Assembly (NCBI RefSeq): GCF_030160275.1 | Contig: NZ_BSOA01000050.1 | Span: 124,001-188,000, forward strand | Length of the DNA stretch: 64,000 nt | Direction of reading: 5' to 3' | Source: Dyella flagellata | GTDB lineage: Bacteria > Pseudomonadota > Gammaproteobacteria > Xanthomonadales > Rhodanobacteraceae | Shown: piece by piece, positions 10,044 to 18,461 of the stretch | Position numbering within the stretch: position 1 is the stretch's first letter | Layout: each line of letters begins with the position of its first letter | Program-made: the position numbers and the translations under genes | The notes under the pieces: model-generated | The model's database searches: none | Told to the model about the DNA's origin: nothing | Seen by the model: only the letters and a program-made list of their open reading frames with translations

Positions 10044-10245
10044 CTGCATTGCCTGCGGCGCTTTCGGACGCAAGCGCCCGAGTCACTTCTCTTTGCTGGC
10101 CCAAAGAGAAGTAACCAAGAGAAATGGCCTAAAAGGCTCGTGGCTCGGGGAGGGCAAAAGCCTGAACGTGTATGGCTAGACAGGTGGTTGGTCGCCCAGG
10201 GTTCCACGGCGCCGCTATACCGCGAGGCGTCGAAGCGCTGAGGAA
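10044..10245 (+). repeat. long inverted repeat, left arm
   Basis: About 200 bases that recur, inverted and diverged, at 10362-10564. Matching blocks include GCATTGCCTGCGG, the stem CACTTCTCTTTG...CAAAGAGAAGT, CCAAGAGAAATGGCCT and CGGCGCCGCTATACCGCG. The AAAGAGAAGTAACC block is of a kind common between genes in Xanthomonadaceae (from memory). Short frames inside it are not credible genes. Confidence 0.75.
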
Positions 10246-10267
10246 GTAAAGAGCCCGCTTGCGGAAG

Positions 10268-10338
10268 CGCGTAGGCTGGGATGCCAATCCCAGCTTTCTC
10301 CATGGCATCCCGATGCTGGGATTGTCATCCCAGCCTAC
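10268..10338. repeat. TGGGAT double-hairpin intergenic repeat, copy b
   Basis: A complete two-half copy (TAGGCTGGGAT...ATCCCAGCCTA) placed as the loop of the surrounding long inverted repeat. Confidence 0.85.
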
Positions 10339-10361
10339 ATGCTTGCCGCCTGGCTTTAAGC

Positions 10362-10564
10362 CCTCAGCGCTTGGACGCCTCGCGGTATAGCGGCGCCGTT
10401 TAAGCTTGGCCCGCCAACGATCAAAGCAAAGCGTGAACGTTCAGGCTTGTAACCCACACAGTGCCAAGAGTTCTTCAGGCCATTTCTCTTGGTTACTTCT
10501 CTTTGGGCCCGCAAAGAGAAGTGACTCGGGCCCTTTAGGGACCGAAAGCACCGCAGGCAATGCA
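10362..10564 (-). repeat. long inverted repeat, right arm
   Basis: Inverted counterpart of 10044-10245, with the blocks CCTCAGCGCTT, CGCCTCGCGGTATAGCGGCGC, AGGCCATTTCTCTTGG and CCGCAGGCAATGC in the mirrored order. The right arm carries small indels against the left arm. Confidence 0.75.
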
Positions 10565-10639
10565 ACATCGTTGCGACATGCAACAGCAGTGCGACGACAA
10601 CAAGGGGGGGCTGTTGGGGGCTTGTCCCCAAACCCACGC

Positions 10640-11647
10640 TCACCGCGATAGCACAATTTGCGCGTGGTTAACGCGGCGGGCGTGAATCGCCCACCCTTGC
10701 TGTAGCAGCAGCAAGAACGTCTGCTGATCGCTGGTGCGGAAAATGCCGCTGATGTGGATGTTCTGCAGCGACGGATCGCCAATGGCCAGCTTCGTGCTGC
10801 TGTAGCGATTCATCTCTTGCAGCAGTTGCTGCAATCGCCAGTCGTGCACGAACAGTTTGCCCTGGGTCCAGCCTTGGGCCTGCTGCAGGTCCAGCGGATG
10901 CACCGGGCTGATGTGTCCGGCTTGGTCGAAGCCCAAGCTTTCTCCGCCGATCAACGAGGCGGTTTGTGTCGTGCCATCGGCGGCCTGCGTGGCAATCGCC
11001 AATTTGCCTTTCAACAGCGCTACGCCGGTGCAAGCATCGTTGAGGCGTACCTGGAACTGCGTACCCACCGCTGTTACCGTTCCGCTGCCCGCATGCACCA
11101 CGAACGGCCAGGCATGGTTGCCCTGCACGGTGAATTGCGCTTGCCCATGCAGCAGATCCACTCGCCGCGTACGCGAGCTGTAGCGAACGGAGACCTGGCT
11201 ATCCGTATCGAGCAGGATCGACGAACCGTCCGCCAGCTGCACTGTGCGCTGCTGGCCCGCGGCCGTGCTGTAAGCGGTGCCAGCCGGATCGGCCGAGGTC
11301 GACAGCCAGCGGGGCAGGGCGACTACGGCGACAAGTATCGCCAGGCCCGCGGCCAGGACCGGGAACGCCCAGCGCCGAGGCGCACGCGTACCGGGCTCAG
11401 GAAGTAGGGCGCGGCGCGCGGCCGCCATCACGGCCGGGTCCCGGGTGGCCTCTTCGCTGCGCTTCCATAGCAGCTCCAGTTCGCGGTATGCCTGCGCATG
11501 GGCCGGATCGGCGTTGCGCCAGCGCTCGAACGCGGCATGCTGCTCGGGCGGACAGTTGCGGTCGAGCAGGCGTGCAAACCATTGCTCCGCCTCGTCTTGC
11601 GAGCCGGCTTGCACCCCCCTGTTGGCGTTTTCCCTGTCCATGTTCAT
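10640..11647 (-). CDS. FecR-family anti-sigma factor
   Basis: 335 residues. An N-terminal DUF4880-like region (about 12-60, with WFARLLD and FERWRNADPAHAQAY) faces the cytoplasm. One membrane helix follows (about 92-112), then the periplasmic FecR domain (TVQLADGSS to GTQFQV), then a DUF4974-like STN-interacting tail (DWRLQQLLQEMNRYS). Such proteins hold or activate a FecI-type sigma factor in response to an STN-type TonB receptor. The ATG overlaps the sigma-factor stop as TGATG, so the two are translationally coupled. The likely outer-membrane partner is the STN receptor at 3897-6986. Confidence 0.9.
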   Translation of the reverse strand: MNMDRENANRGVQAGSQDEAEQWFARLLDRNCPPEQHAAFERWRNADPAHAQAYRELELLWKRSEEATRDPAVMAAARRALLPEPGTRAPRRWAFPVLAAGLAILVAVVALPRWLSTSADPAGTAYSTAAGQQRTVQLADGSSILLDTDSQVSVRYSSRTRRVDLLHGQAQFTVQGNHAWPFVVHAGSGTVTAVGTQFQVRLNDACTGVALLKGKLAIATQAADGTTQTASLIGGESLGFDQAGHISPVHPLDLQQAQGWTQGKLFVHDWRLQQLLQEMNRYSSTKLAIGDPSLQNIHISGIFRTSDQQTFLLLLQQGWAIHARRVNHAQIVLSR

Positions 11648-12198
11648 CAAGACGTTTCAGCCGTCGAATCACCTACCTTGCGCCGCAGCTGGGCAAGGGC
11701 CGTAGCCAGGTGCTTTTCGACCATCTTTACCGAGATATCGCAGCGCTTGGCGATCTCCGCGTGGCTCATGCCGTGCACACGTTTGAGCAGGTACACGCGC
11801 TGGCATTTGGGCGGCAGTTCCAGGATGGCCTTGGACAGCCGTGCCACTTGCTGGTCGTAAAGGGCCCGCTGTTCGGGCGTGTGCTCGCCGGTGGCAATCT
11901 CCAGGCCATCCAGCCCCACGTGGTCGCGGTTATGGTGGCTCAGCGCGACGCGGTACTGGTCGTGGGCTACGTTTACCGCAATTCTGTACAGCAGCTGTTT
12001 CCAGGCTGTCGGCGGCTCCGACTCGCGATAGCGCAGCAGCTTGGTCATGCTTTCCTGCGCCGCGTCTTCGGCATCCTGTTCGCTGGCTGTGCGCGCGCGC
12101 AGAAACTGCAGCAGCCCACGGAACTGGCCGCGCAGGAACGTATCAAAATGATGCGCGTTTTCGCGTGCACCGACGACTGGAATGCCCGGTCCCCCCAT
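11647..12198 (-). CDS. FecI-like ECF sigma-70 factor
   Basis: 183 residues from this start. Region 2 is seen as LLQFLRARTASEQDAEDAAQE, and region 4 as the helix-turn-helix around HGMSHAEIAKRCDISVKMVEKHL, with RVYLLKRV typical of the FecI group. The frame is open to 12417, but the Met at 12198 follows a strong GGAGA site 8 bases away and gives the usual family length. It heads a two-gene unit with fecR. It should direct RNA polymerase to promoters of surface-signalling targets, with the nearby TonB receptor and protease as candidates. Confidence 0.9.
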   Translation of the reverse strand: MGGPGIPVVGARENAHHFDTFLRGQFRGLLQFLRARTASEQDAEDAAQESMTKLLRYRESEPPTAWKQLLYRIAVNVAHDQYRVALSHHNRDHVGLDGLEIATGEHTPEQRALYDQQVARLSKAILELPPKCQRVYLLKRVHGMSHAEIAKRCDISVKMVEKHLATALAQLRRKVGDSTAETS

Positions 12199-12500
12199 CG
12201 GCGCACTCTCCTGCTTATTCTTCATTCCCGCTTTCGCACTCGCACCCCACCCAGCGTGGGACGACTGTGGCGCAAAACGGGGTGCTATGCAAATCGCGCC
12301 ATTCAAACGGAAGCGATGGCCTGCCTCGGGCGCCATACCCGCGTCCACCGCTTCGAGCGGTCTTCGGACAGCGCCAAGATCGATCCAAACAGGGCCATCC
12401 CACGGCTGCTTGTGCATGGCGGCGATTCACGCAGCAGGCAGGACTTTGTCACACACTCCGATGCAAGCTGCCTGCATCCATCCTCCGAAGCAGGGCACCC
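12199..12500. promoter_or_regulatory. upstream region of the fecI-like gene
   Basis: About 300 bases between the sigma factor and a small plus-strand gene. It should carry the promoter for fecI on the minus strand. No boxes or operator repeats could be assigned with confidence. Confidence 0.35.
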
Positions 12501-12704
12501 GTGAACGTGGCGATCCAGCTTGAAAAGCATGAAGTATCTGGCCTGGAAAGCGTCGCGGTAGGACGTGCTTCGGCGGTACCCGAATCGATCGCCTCGCGTC
12601 TGCTCGCCATGGGCCTGGTCCAGCCAGTGCATGAACAAGAACGCGGCGTGACGTTGCAGCTGACGCCCATGGGTCTGTCCTTCATTCGCTCCAGTGATCA
12701 GTGA
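12501..12704 (+). CDS. small conserved-looking hypothetical protein (67 aa, GTG start)
   Basis: A GTG-started frame reading VNVAIQLEKHEVSGL to the end at FIRSSDQ. The middle (SIASRLLAMGLVQPV followed by VTLQLTPMGLSFI) reads like a helix and beta-wing, as in a minimal winged-helix or FeoA-like fold, but no family can be named. A purine-rich GAAGCAGGG precedes the start. GC-biased third positions support coding. Confidence 0.5.
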   Translation: MNVAIQLEKHEVSGLESVAVGRASAVPESIASRLLAMGLVQPVHEQERGVTLQLTPMGLSFIRSSDQ

Positions 12705-12860
12705 AGGCGTTTAACTCAGTAGCACAATGCCGCCTGGCAGCGACGTAAATTCGCCCCGTGGCGGCCTGGATCAGCACCGACAGATCGGCCAGCGGCTGCA
12801 CTATGCGGACAGGCTGTACCAGCAGCGTTATGACCCTCGGTCCGCATCGGCCAAAAAAGC

Positions 12861-12884
12861 CGTAGCTGGGATGTCAATCCCAGC
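12861..12884. repeat. half copy of the TGGGAT repeat, copy c
   Basis: Only one self-complementary half (AGCTGGGAT-N4-ATCCCAGC) is intact. The inverted partner is degraded. Confidence 0.65.
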
Positions 12885-13001
12885 ATGGCTGCCTGCCGGA
12901 AGCCGGGATCGGGAGCCAAGCCCATGGGTTGCTGCAATTGCAATTCAAATAGCGTACGGTGGCTCTTTTTCGACCACCCGTTTCCATCTGAAGGATTCAG
13001 C

Positions 13002-13625
13002 ATGCGCATTGACCGAACCCTCTCCGCCGTTGCCGCCATCCTCCTCGCCGGCCTCCCGGCCGCCGGCGCCCACGCCCAATCCAGCGACAACGGCTCTTCG
13101 TTCGGTGGTCCGGCCATCTCCGGCGTCTGCTTCTTGTCGCGCGAGGCGATCTTCGCCAACGCCAAGGTCGGCCAGGCCGCGTCCGCACGCCTGGCGCAGC
13201 TGACGCAACAGGCACAGAGCGAAATTGACGCGGAGCGCAAGCCGATCGATGCCGACGTGCAAACCTACCGTTCACAGGCGGCGTCGCTACCCGCCGATCA
13301 GCGTCAGTCCCGTGAGCAAGCGTTGGCACAACGCATGCAAAAGGTGCAGGCAGACCAGAATCTGCGCGCACGCGAACTGGAAGCCACGCGCGCCAAGGCC
13401 ATGAGCCAGATCGGGCAGTACGCGCAATCGGTAATCACTGCCGCCTATCAAAGCAAGAAGTGCGGTTTGTTGCTGGATCGCACCGTGGTGCTGGGTGGCA
13501 ATACCACCAACGACCTGACACCCGTGGTGATACAGGGCCTGGATGCCAAGGTCACGACCATTTCATTCAACTTGGAGCAGGCCCCCGCCAATAGCGGCGG
13601 CGTTTCGGGTGGCGGCCAGCAGTAA
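13002..13625 (+). CDS. OmpH/Skp-family periplasmic chaperone-like protein
   Basis: 207 residues. Signal peptide to GAHAQ (about residue 25). The body holds the OmpH pattern: a short beta start (SGVCFLSREAIFANAKVGQAASARL), a long charged coiled-coil arm (about 70-140, rich in Gln, Glu, Arg and Ala), and a C-terminal strand region (SKKCGLLLDRTVVLGG). The family binds unfolded outer-membrane proteins in the periplasm. The low-complexity SGGVSGGGQQ tail is a local feature. The Met at 13002 follows GAAGGA and begins the signal peptide; the upstream in-frame Met at 12885 would add a cysteine-rich stretch unlike the family. It is a single gene, not beside bamA or lpxD, so it is a paralogue rather than the canonical skp (inference). 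Confidence 0.82.
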   Translation: MRIDRTLSAVAAILLAGLPAAGAHAQSSDNGSSFGGPAISGVCFLSREAIFANAKVGQAASARLAQLTQQAQSEIDAERKPIDADVQTYRSQAASLPADQRQSREQALAQRMQKVQADQNLRARELEATRAKAMSQIGQYAQSVITAAYQSKKCGLLLDRTVVLGGNTTNDLTPVVIQGLDAKVTTISFNLEQAPANSGGVSGGGQQ

Positions 13626-13776
13626 GCCGGTGACGAAACCATGCGTGTGGTGCAACCCGTTCTATGGCCAGGCACATTGTGCAACGGCTGCAAAGGGCTC
13701 AACGAATGTCGTGTGGCGTCATTGATCGCCGCTTGTTTAGTCGACTGAGCGACGGGTTTGTTCTGCGGAAAGCGCA

Positions 13777-13807
13777 AAGGGAGGGGGCAGCCCCTCCCTT
13801 CTTTTTT
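13777..13807 (+). terminator. rho-independent terminator after the OmpH-like gene
   Basis: A perfect 10-bp stem (AAGGGAGGGG/CCCCTCCCTT) with a 4-base loop and then C plus six T. It lies between two convergent genes. Confidence 0.85.
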
Positions 13808-13824
13808 GCTTTGCGTAAGCGCGG

Positions 13825-16176
13825 CTATTTGGAAATCAGCAGCAGCAGCGATTGTCCGCATTGGCCATAGGTGGCGCCAGCCCCGCCGATCAGCGTTTCG
13901 TTGCCAGGGGTGACGAAGGTGTTGGGGCCGTCGTTCCAGTCGCAAGTGTCGGTCACTCGATACCAGTTGGTGCCGGTGGGTGGTGGCGGCAGGGTGAAGG
14001 TGACGCTGCCGGACCAGCCGTTGTAGGCGATGTACATGGAATTGCCGTCGCCGAGCGCGGAGCCGTTGACCGTGTAGGCAATGGCGTAGTTGCTGGTGTT
14101 GTTCCAGTAGCTGCTGTCGGCGACCGCACCGCTGGGTTCGTACCAGACGACCTGGCTTGAGGTGTACCACGTGGCTGGGCGCAATGCGGGGTGGGCCTTG
14201 CGGAAGGCAATCAGGCGCTGCGCGAAGTTGTAGAAGTTAGATTGATCCGTGGTCCAGTTGTAGTCGAGCCAGTTGGCGCTGGAATCGAGGTTGTAGGCGT
14301 TGTTGTTGCATTGAAGCGAGCGCATGTATTCGTCGCCGCCCTGCATCAACGGCGTACCTGCGGAGAGCATCACGAACGCCAGGCCGGTGCGTGCAGCGCG
14401 GCGTTGATCAACCGCGGTGCCGGTGCCCTTGGACATGCCCTGGTCCCAACTGTAGTTGTTGCTGATGCCTCCGTCGGACGGGCCATAAGGCCACGGCTGG
14501 CTGTTATTGGAGCCGTTGCAGGAATACACGTCCTTCAACGTAAGTCCATCGTGGACATCGATGAAGTTAGTGGAATTCCAAGGGGATCGGCCGCCGGACT
14601 GGAACAGGTTGGATGAGCCGGAGAAGTCGTTCGCATCCTGCGTGATGTGAATCGTCATGTTGCCCAGCTCGTTCTGCGCCTGGCGCAGGCTGTCGCGGAA
14701 CAGGCCATTCCATTCCGACCAGCCTTGCGGGAACTGGCCCTGGTTATCGCTGCCATTGGCGGCCCACGGTTCGGCGAACAGGTCCAGGCCGCTGCCACCG
14801 CCTGCCGGGCGTACGGTGAGGTTGCTCAGGATCTGATTCAGCGCGATGTTGGGATCGGCCGTATCGAAATTGAAGCCGCCATTGGGACAGTTGGGTGCGG
14901 CCGACTCGTAGGACTGATTGAGGCAGCTGTTGCCCAGTATCGGCCCTTCATCAAAGCGGAAGCCGTCGACGCCCATCGTCGTGCTCCAGTAAGCGAGCGA
15001 GTCGATGATCATCTGCTGCGCTACCGGATTGTAGGTATTGAAGGTGTTGCCGGTGCCGGTGGCGTCGTAGAAATACTGGTTGCCGGTGGTCAGCTCGTAA
15101 TAGGTGGCGTTATCCAGGCCGCGCCATGAGTATTCGGTAGCGACGGTGGGGTCGGTGCTGCTCCAGGTGCCGCCTTCGGAAGTGTGGTTGTACACCACGT
15201 CCATGTACACCTTGATGCCGGCATCATGAAAGGCTTGCACCATGGCCTGGAACTCCGCCGTAGGGCCGCCGGGCGATTGGTCGTACGCATAATGGCGATC
15301 CGGCGCGAAGTAGTCTTCGGTCATGTAGCCCCAGTAGTTCTGGTTGGCATCCGAATTGGGCACCACGTCGTTGGCGTCGTTCTGGGTTTCCTGGATCGGC
15401 AGGAATTCCACCGCGGTCACGCCGAGGCTGGCGAGATAATTGGCCTTCAATCCCGCGCCGTAATAGGTGCCTTGGTATGGCGAAGGAATGCTGGAATCCT
15501 GCTTGGTGAAGCCGCGTACGTTTACTTCGTAGATCACATCGTCTTTCTGTGCGCCGGTCGGCTTGGTGCCCGTGCTTTGCGTGCTGGGCGCAAGCACGAT
15601 GCCCTTGGGCGCGTACGTGCCGCTGTCGATCAGGCGATAGGCCACGCCGAAGGAGCTATCGACCGTGCCGCCGGTGGCAAAGATGTGGGTGTTCTGGTTG
15701 CTGGTATTGAGCGGGTCCTGGCTGATTTCCTGTGCATACGGGTCCAGCAGCAGCTTGTTCGGATCGAAGCGGTTGCCGTTGCTGTCGACATCGGAGATGA
15801 AACCTGCTGAAGAGCCTTTGCTCCAGCTCGCGTCATACGGCCAGTTCGGGCCCCAGGCGCGATAGCCGTAGTACACCGCGCCGGTGATGCCGGCGCCTTG
15901 AATGGCCGACACCGGCACGATCGCCTGCCATACGCCGTCACCCTGGTTGGTCATCAGGTAGGTGGCCGATTCCTGCGCACCATAGCCACTCGCGTAGAGA
16001 TACAACACGATGCGGCTGGCTTGCGAGGAGTAGACGCGAAAGGTGATCTGGGTTTGCTGTGCGTCGTAACTTGCGCCCAGGCTCATGCTGTTGATCGCCG
16101 CGTGAGCGGGCATGGCGGGTATCGCCGCGAGGCTGGCGCATGCCAGCAAGGCGGCAAGTAGCTTCGAGAACTTCAT
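13825..16176 (-). CDS. secreted isoamylase / glycogen-debranching GH13 enzyme
   Basis: 783 residues with a signal peptide (cleavage after PAHA, about 26). An N-terminal CBM48-type module (about 30-125) precedes the GH13 barrel. Conserved regions are visible: DVVYNH (325-331), GFRFDEG with the nucleophile D409, LFAEPW with the acid/base E469, and the HD pair near 542-543. Length and order match the secreted Pseudomonas isoamylase (about 776 residues), which hydrolyses alpha-1,6 branches of glycogen and amylopectin. Exact specificity versus GlgX-type debranching is not settled by eye, but the signal peptide argues for external starch use. The start has AGGAGG 9 bases upstream. Confidence 0.92.
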   Translation of the reverse strand: MKFSKLLAALLACASLAAIPAMPAHAAINSMSLGASYDAQQTQITFRVYSSQASRIVLYLYASGYGAQESATYLMTNQGDGVWQAIVPVSAIQGAGITGAVYYGYRAWGPNWPYDASWSKGSSAGFISDVDSNGNRFDPNKLLLDPYAQEISQDPLNTSNQNTHIFATGGTVDSSFGVAYRLIDSGTYAPKGIVLAPSTQSTGTKPTGAQKDDVIYEVNVRGFTKQDSSIPSPYQGTYYGAGLKANYLASLGVTAVEFLPIQETQNDANDVVPNSDANQNYWGYMTEDYFAPDRHYAYDQSPGGPTAEFQAMVQAFHDAGIKVYMDVVYNHTSEGGTWSSTDPTVATEYSWRGLDNATYYELTTGNQYFYDATGTGNTFNTYNPVAQQMIIDSLAYWSTTMGVDGFRFDEGPILGNSCLNQSYESAAPNCPNGGFNFDTADPNIALNQILSNLTVRPAGGGSGLDLFAEPWAANGSDNQGQFPQGWSEWNGLFRDSLRQAQNELGNMTIHITQDANDFSGSSNLFQSGGRSPWNSTNFIDVHDGLTLKDVYSCNGSNNSQPWPYGPSDGGISNNYSWDQGMSKGTGTAVDQRRAARTGLAFVMLSAGTPLMQGGDEYMRSLQCNNNAYNLDSSANWLDYNWTTDQSNFYNFAQRLIAFRKAHPALRPATWYTSSQVVWYEPSGAVADSSYWNNTSNYAIAYTVNGSALGDGNSMYIAYNGWSGSVTFTLPPPPTGTNWYRVTDTCDWNDGPNTFVTPGNETLIGGAGATYGQCGQSLLLLISK

Positions 16177-16426
16177 ACGGGCGTGCCTCCTGCTTCGTGG
16201 TTGAACAGGTTCTGCGCTGGATTTCCCTCAAGGTGCAATGCAGGTATGAGCATCTGCATGGCCGCAGCTTGCCGCACGCCGAATCGATCTCCCCATCGAT
16301 TGCGTGTGTGTGGCTATGCGTAAAGCTGGTGCGCCGGATGGTAGGAAGCATCGCGGTGCAGCAACCAGGGGCTGCATACGTATTCATTGAGAATAGTTGT
16401 CGTGTTTTCACGCATTGCCTACGCGC
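16177..16426. promoter_or_regulatory. isoamylase upstream region
   Basis: About 250 bases between the isoamylase start and the terminator of the gene behind it. The isoamylase promoter must lie here on the minus strand. No gene is visible, and I saw no clear operator. Confidence 0.35.
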
Positions 16427-16462
16427 AAAAAAAACCGCCGCGATCTTACGATCGCGGCGGCC
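16427..16462 (-). terminator. rho-independent terminator of the DUF4142 gene
   Basis: On the minus strand, an 11-bp GC-rich stem (CCGCCGCGATC/GATCGCGGCGG, loop of 4) is followed by eight T, about 30 bases past the DUF4142 stop. Confidence 0.9.
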
Positions 16463-16490
16463 TGCAAGGTTCAGCCGGATTAGCGGTGCA

Positions 16491-17123
16491 TCACCATGGT
16501 GCCGCCACCAACGAGATCGGTTCCCAGAACACCGGTGCCTTCGACCCGGCATGCGCATCGGCCGAAGCCAGCGCCTCCTGGTGCCGCGTGGTCCAGCCGG
16601 AGGAGCGCAACACCATCATCGCCACCGTCAGGTTGCCGCGCAGCGCCGGGATCGCGTCGTGGGCGAAATCCTTCAACGCGGGATTGCTGGCGTTGAGCTT
16701 CATGGCTTCATAGGCCGAGATCATGCGGCAATGGCTGCGCACTGCCGCGCTGGCGAAGGTCCTATCGAAGGCTTCGCCGTTGAGAGCCTGCATATGTTCC
16801 AACATGGCTTGGCCCGAGGGCGTCGGCGCAGCCTGCTGATCGCTGCCCGGCAGCAGCTGCGCCATGCGAGCGCTTAGCGCGCTGCGCTGCTGGATGATGG
16901 TGTTGGCCAGTTCGATCACGCGCGGGTTGCTGGATTTGGCCAGGGCCAGTTTCGCCATCGCGACCTGGCTGGCGTTGTCGTTCATGGCGCGGCTGAGAAA
17001 GGCCTGTTCGTCTGCCTGCAACGGTGGATTGGCGTCAGTGGCTTGTACCAGTCCCGCCGCCATCGTCATCCATAGCAAGACCATTGAGACGGGAACGAAC
17101 CGTGAGAACCTTGCAACGCGCAT
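16491..17123 (-). CDS. DUF4142 (ferritin-like fold) exported protein
   Basis: 210 residues. Signal peptide to about residue 28. The body is helical, with the family pattern: DEQAFLSRAMNDNASQVAMAKLAL, SSNPRVIELANTIIQQ, a central ALNGEAFDRTF, and AYEAMKLNASNPALKDFAHDAIPALRGNL. DUF4142 proteins are periplasmic helical bundles of unknown chemistry, often linked to stress responses. The C-terminal tail after the fourth helix is longer than usual. It is transcribed alone, with its own terminator. Confidence 0.85.
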   Translation of the reverse strand: MRVARFSRFVPVSMVLLWMTMAAGLVQATDANPPLQADEQAFLSRAMNDNASQVAMAKLALAKSSNPRVIELANTIIQQRSALSARMAQLLPGSDQQAAPTPSGQAMLEHMQALNGEAFDRTFASAAVRSHCRMISAYEAMKLNASNPALKDFAHDAIPALRGNLTVAMMVLRSSGWTTRHQEALASADAHAGSKAPVFWEPISLVAAPW

Positions 17124-17269
17124 GACGTAACGCCTTTATTGCCGAGCTGTGCCCCTTATGGCTCCCAATCTGAACTTGCACTAGTTCAAAAGGTGTTTAG
17201 AAATCGTCAGACAAGTATCGTCCGCTGCTTGCTGGCTGACTTTTCTTCAGCAAGCTCAGTCCAGCGTCT

Positions 17270-18403
17270 TCACTCACGCGTCGGGCGGCGATGGCGCATT
17301 AACAATTGCCAGGCGACGAACTCGACGGCGATCACCGCCAGGCAGCTCACCGGCGGCCACCACAGGTAGTACCCGCGCAGCATGCTTACGCTCACTGCTA
17401 ACACCAGGGCCGTGCTGATCAACAGCAACAGCCAGTTCCGGCCAATGCCGGGCAATCCGTACAGCAACAGTGGCAGCGTCAGCATGGCGGCGCCAAGTCC
17501 GAGCTGGCGCAAGAAATCGAGCGGCGTGACGAGCATGCCGCGCTCCAGCGATTCCAGGACGTTCGCCTGATACTCCACGCCGGGCATGGGCGAATCGGGT
17601 GTCTGCAGGATGTCGCCCAGGCCCACGGCGGTGGCGCCGACCAGTACCCAGCGATCCTTGAGCAGGTTCACCGGCACCCGGTTATTGAGCACATCCACGT
17701 ACGACAGTCGGCCAAAGGCGCCGGCCCGGCCGGCGTAGCGCAGCAGCACGTAGTTGTCGCGCATCCATAGATACGGAGAAGCATCGTTGTGGGCGGGATC
17801 GTGCAGGCCGGGCAGGGTGCTGCTGGACGCGTGGTTGCCGAGTTGCAGCAACGCCAGCGCTAGCGATGGCCAGTAAGGACTGCCGAGTCCGGCCTTGAGA
17901 TAGGCGCCGCGCACCTGCTCGTCGTTGTCCTTGGCGACATCCACCTGGCCGAGCGCCGCCACGTTCTGGCCGATGCTGCTCACCGGCAGCGCCTCCTGCA
18001 GCTGACCGCCCAACGAGACCGATTCGGCGAACACCGGCAGCACTACCTTGCCGTTGCGCTGGATGGCGGCGGCAACCTGTTTGTCGTCGTCCGGATTATT
18101 GGAGGGCGTCGACATGGTGACGTCCATGCCCACACCGCGCACGCCATAGGCGCTGAGGCGGTCGATCAGCTGCGCATGCACCGAGCGCGGCCAGGGGAAG
18201 CGGCCGATCTCATCCAGACTCCTGGCGTCGATCGCGACGATCACGACGTGATCGTCCGGCGTGTAGCGCCAGTAGCGCGCATTGAGGTCGTAGAGCGCGT
18301 TGTCCCATGGTACGGTGACGCCGCTGACGATCAGCAACACCAGCAGGCCGGTGCCGGCCATCCACAGCATGCCGCGGACCAGCCAGGCAAAGGTGGTGGG
18401 CAT
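17270..18403 (-). CDS. CHASE2-domain membrane protein without output domain
   Basis: 377 residues from the Met at 18403. One N-terminal membrane helix (MLWMAGTGLLVLLIVSGV) is followed by a periplasmic CHASE2 domain of about 250 residues (VIVAIDARSLDEIGRFPWPR, GVRGVGMDV, WVLVGATAVGLGD, PGVEYQANVLESL). Three C-terminal helices follow, and the chain ends in a short basic tail. CHASE2 domains usually feed a cyclase, kinase or diguanylate cyclase, and none is attached here. The gene lies about 58 bases after the LysM-FecR gene on the same strand, so they likely form a unit. The frame is open to 18577, but an earlier start would run into the upstream gene and add a cysteine-rich stretch. Confidence 0.82.
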   Translation of the reverse strand: MPTTFAWLVRGMLWMAGTGLLVLLIVSGVTVPWDNALYDLNARYWRYTPDDHVVIVAIDARSLDEIGRFPWPRSVHAQLIDRLSAYGVRGVGMDVTMSTPSNNPDDDKQVAAAIQRNGKVVLPVFAESVSLGGQLQEALPVSSIGQNVAALGQVDVAKDNDEQVRGAYLKAGLGSPYWPSLALALLQLGNHASSSTLPGLHDPAHNDASPYLWMRDNYVLLRYAGRAGAFGRLSYVDVLNNRVPVNLLKDRWVLVGATAVGLGDILQTPDSPMPGVEYQANVLESLERGMLVTPLDFLRQLGLGAAMLTLPLLLYGLPGIGRNWLLLLISTALVLAVSVSMLRGYYLWWPPVSCLAVIAVEFVAWQLLMRHRRPTRE

Positions 18404-18461
18404 TACCTGGCGATCCCACAGCTGGGCCAGCCGCCTTGAGAAAGGCGGAACATGCTGCTGG

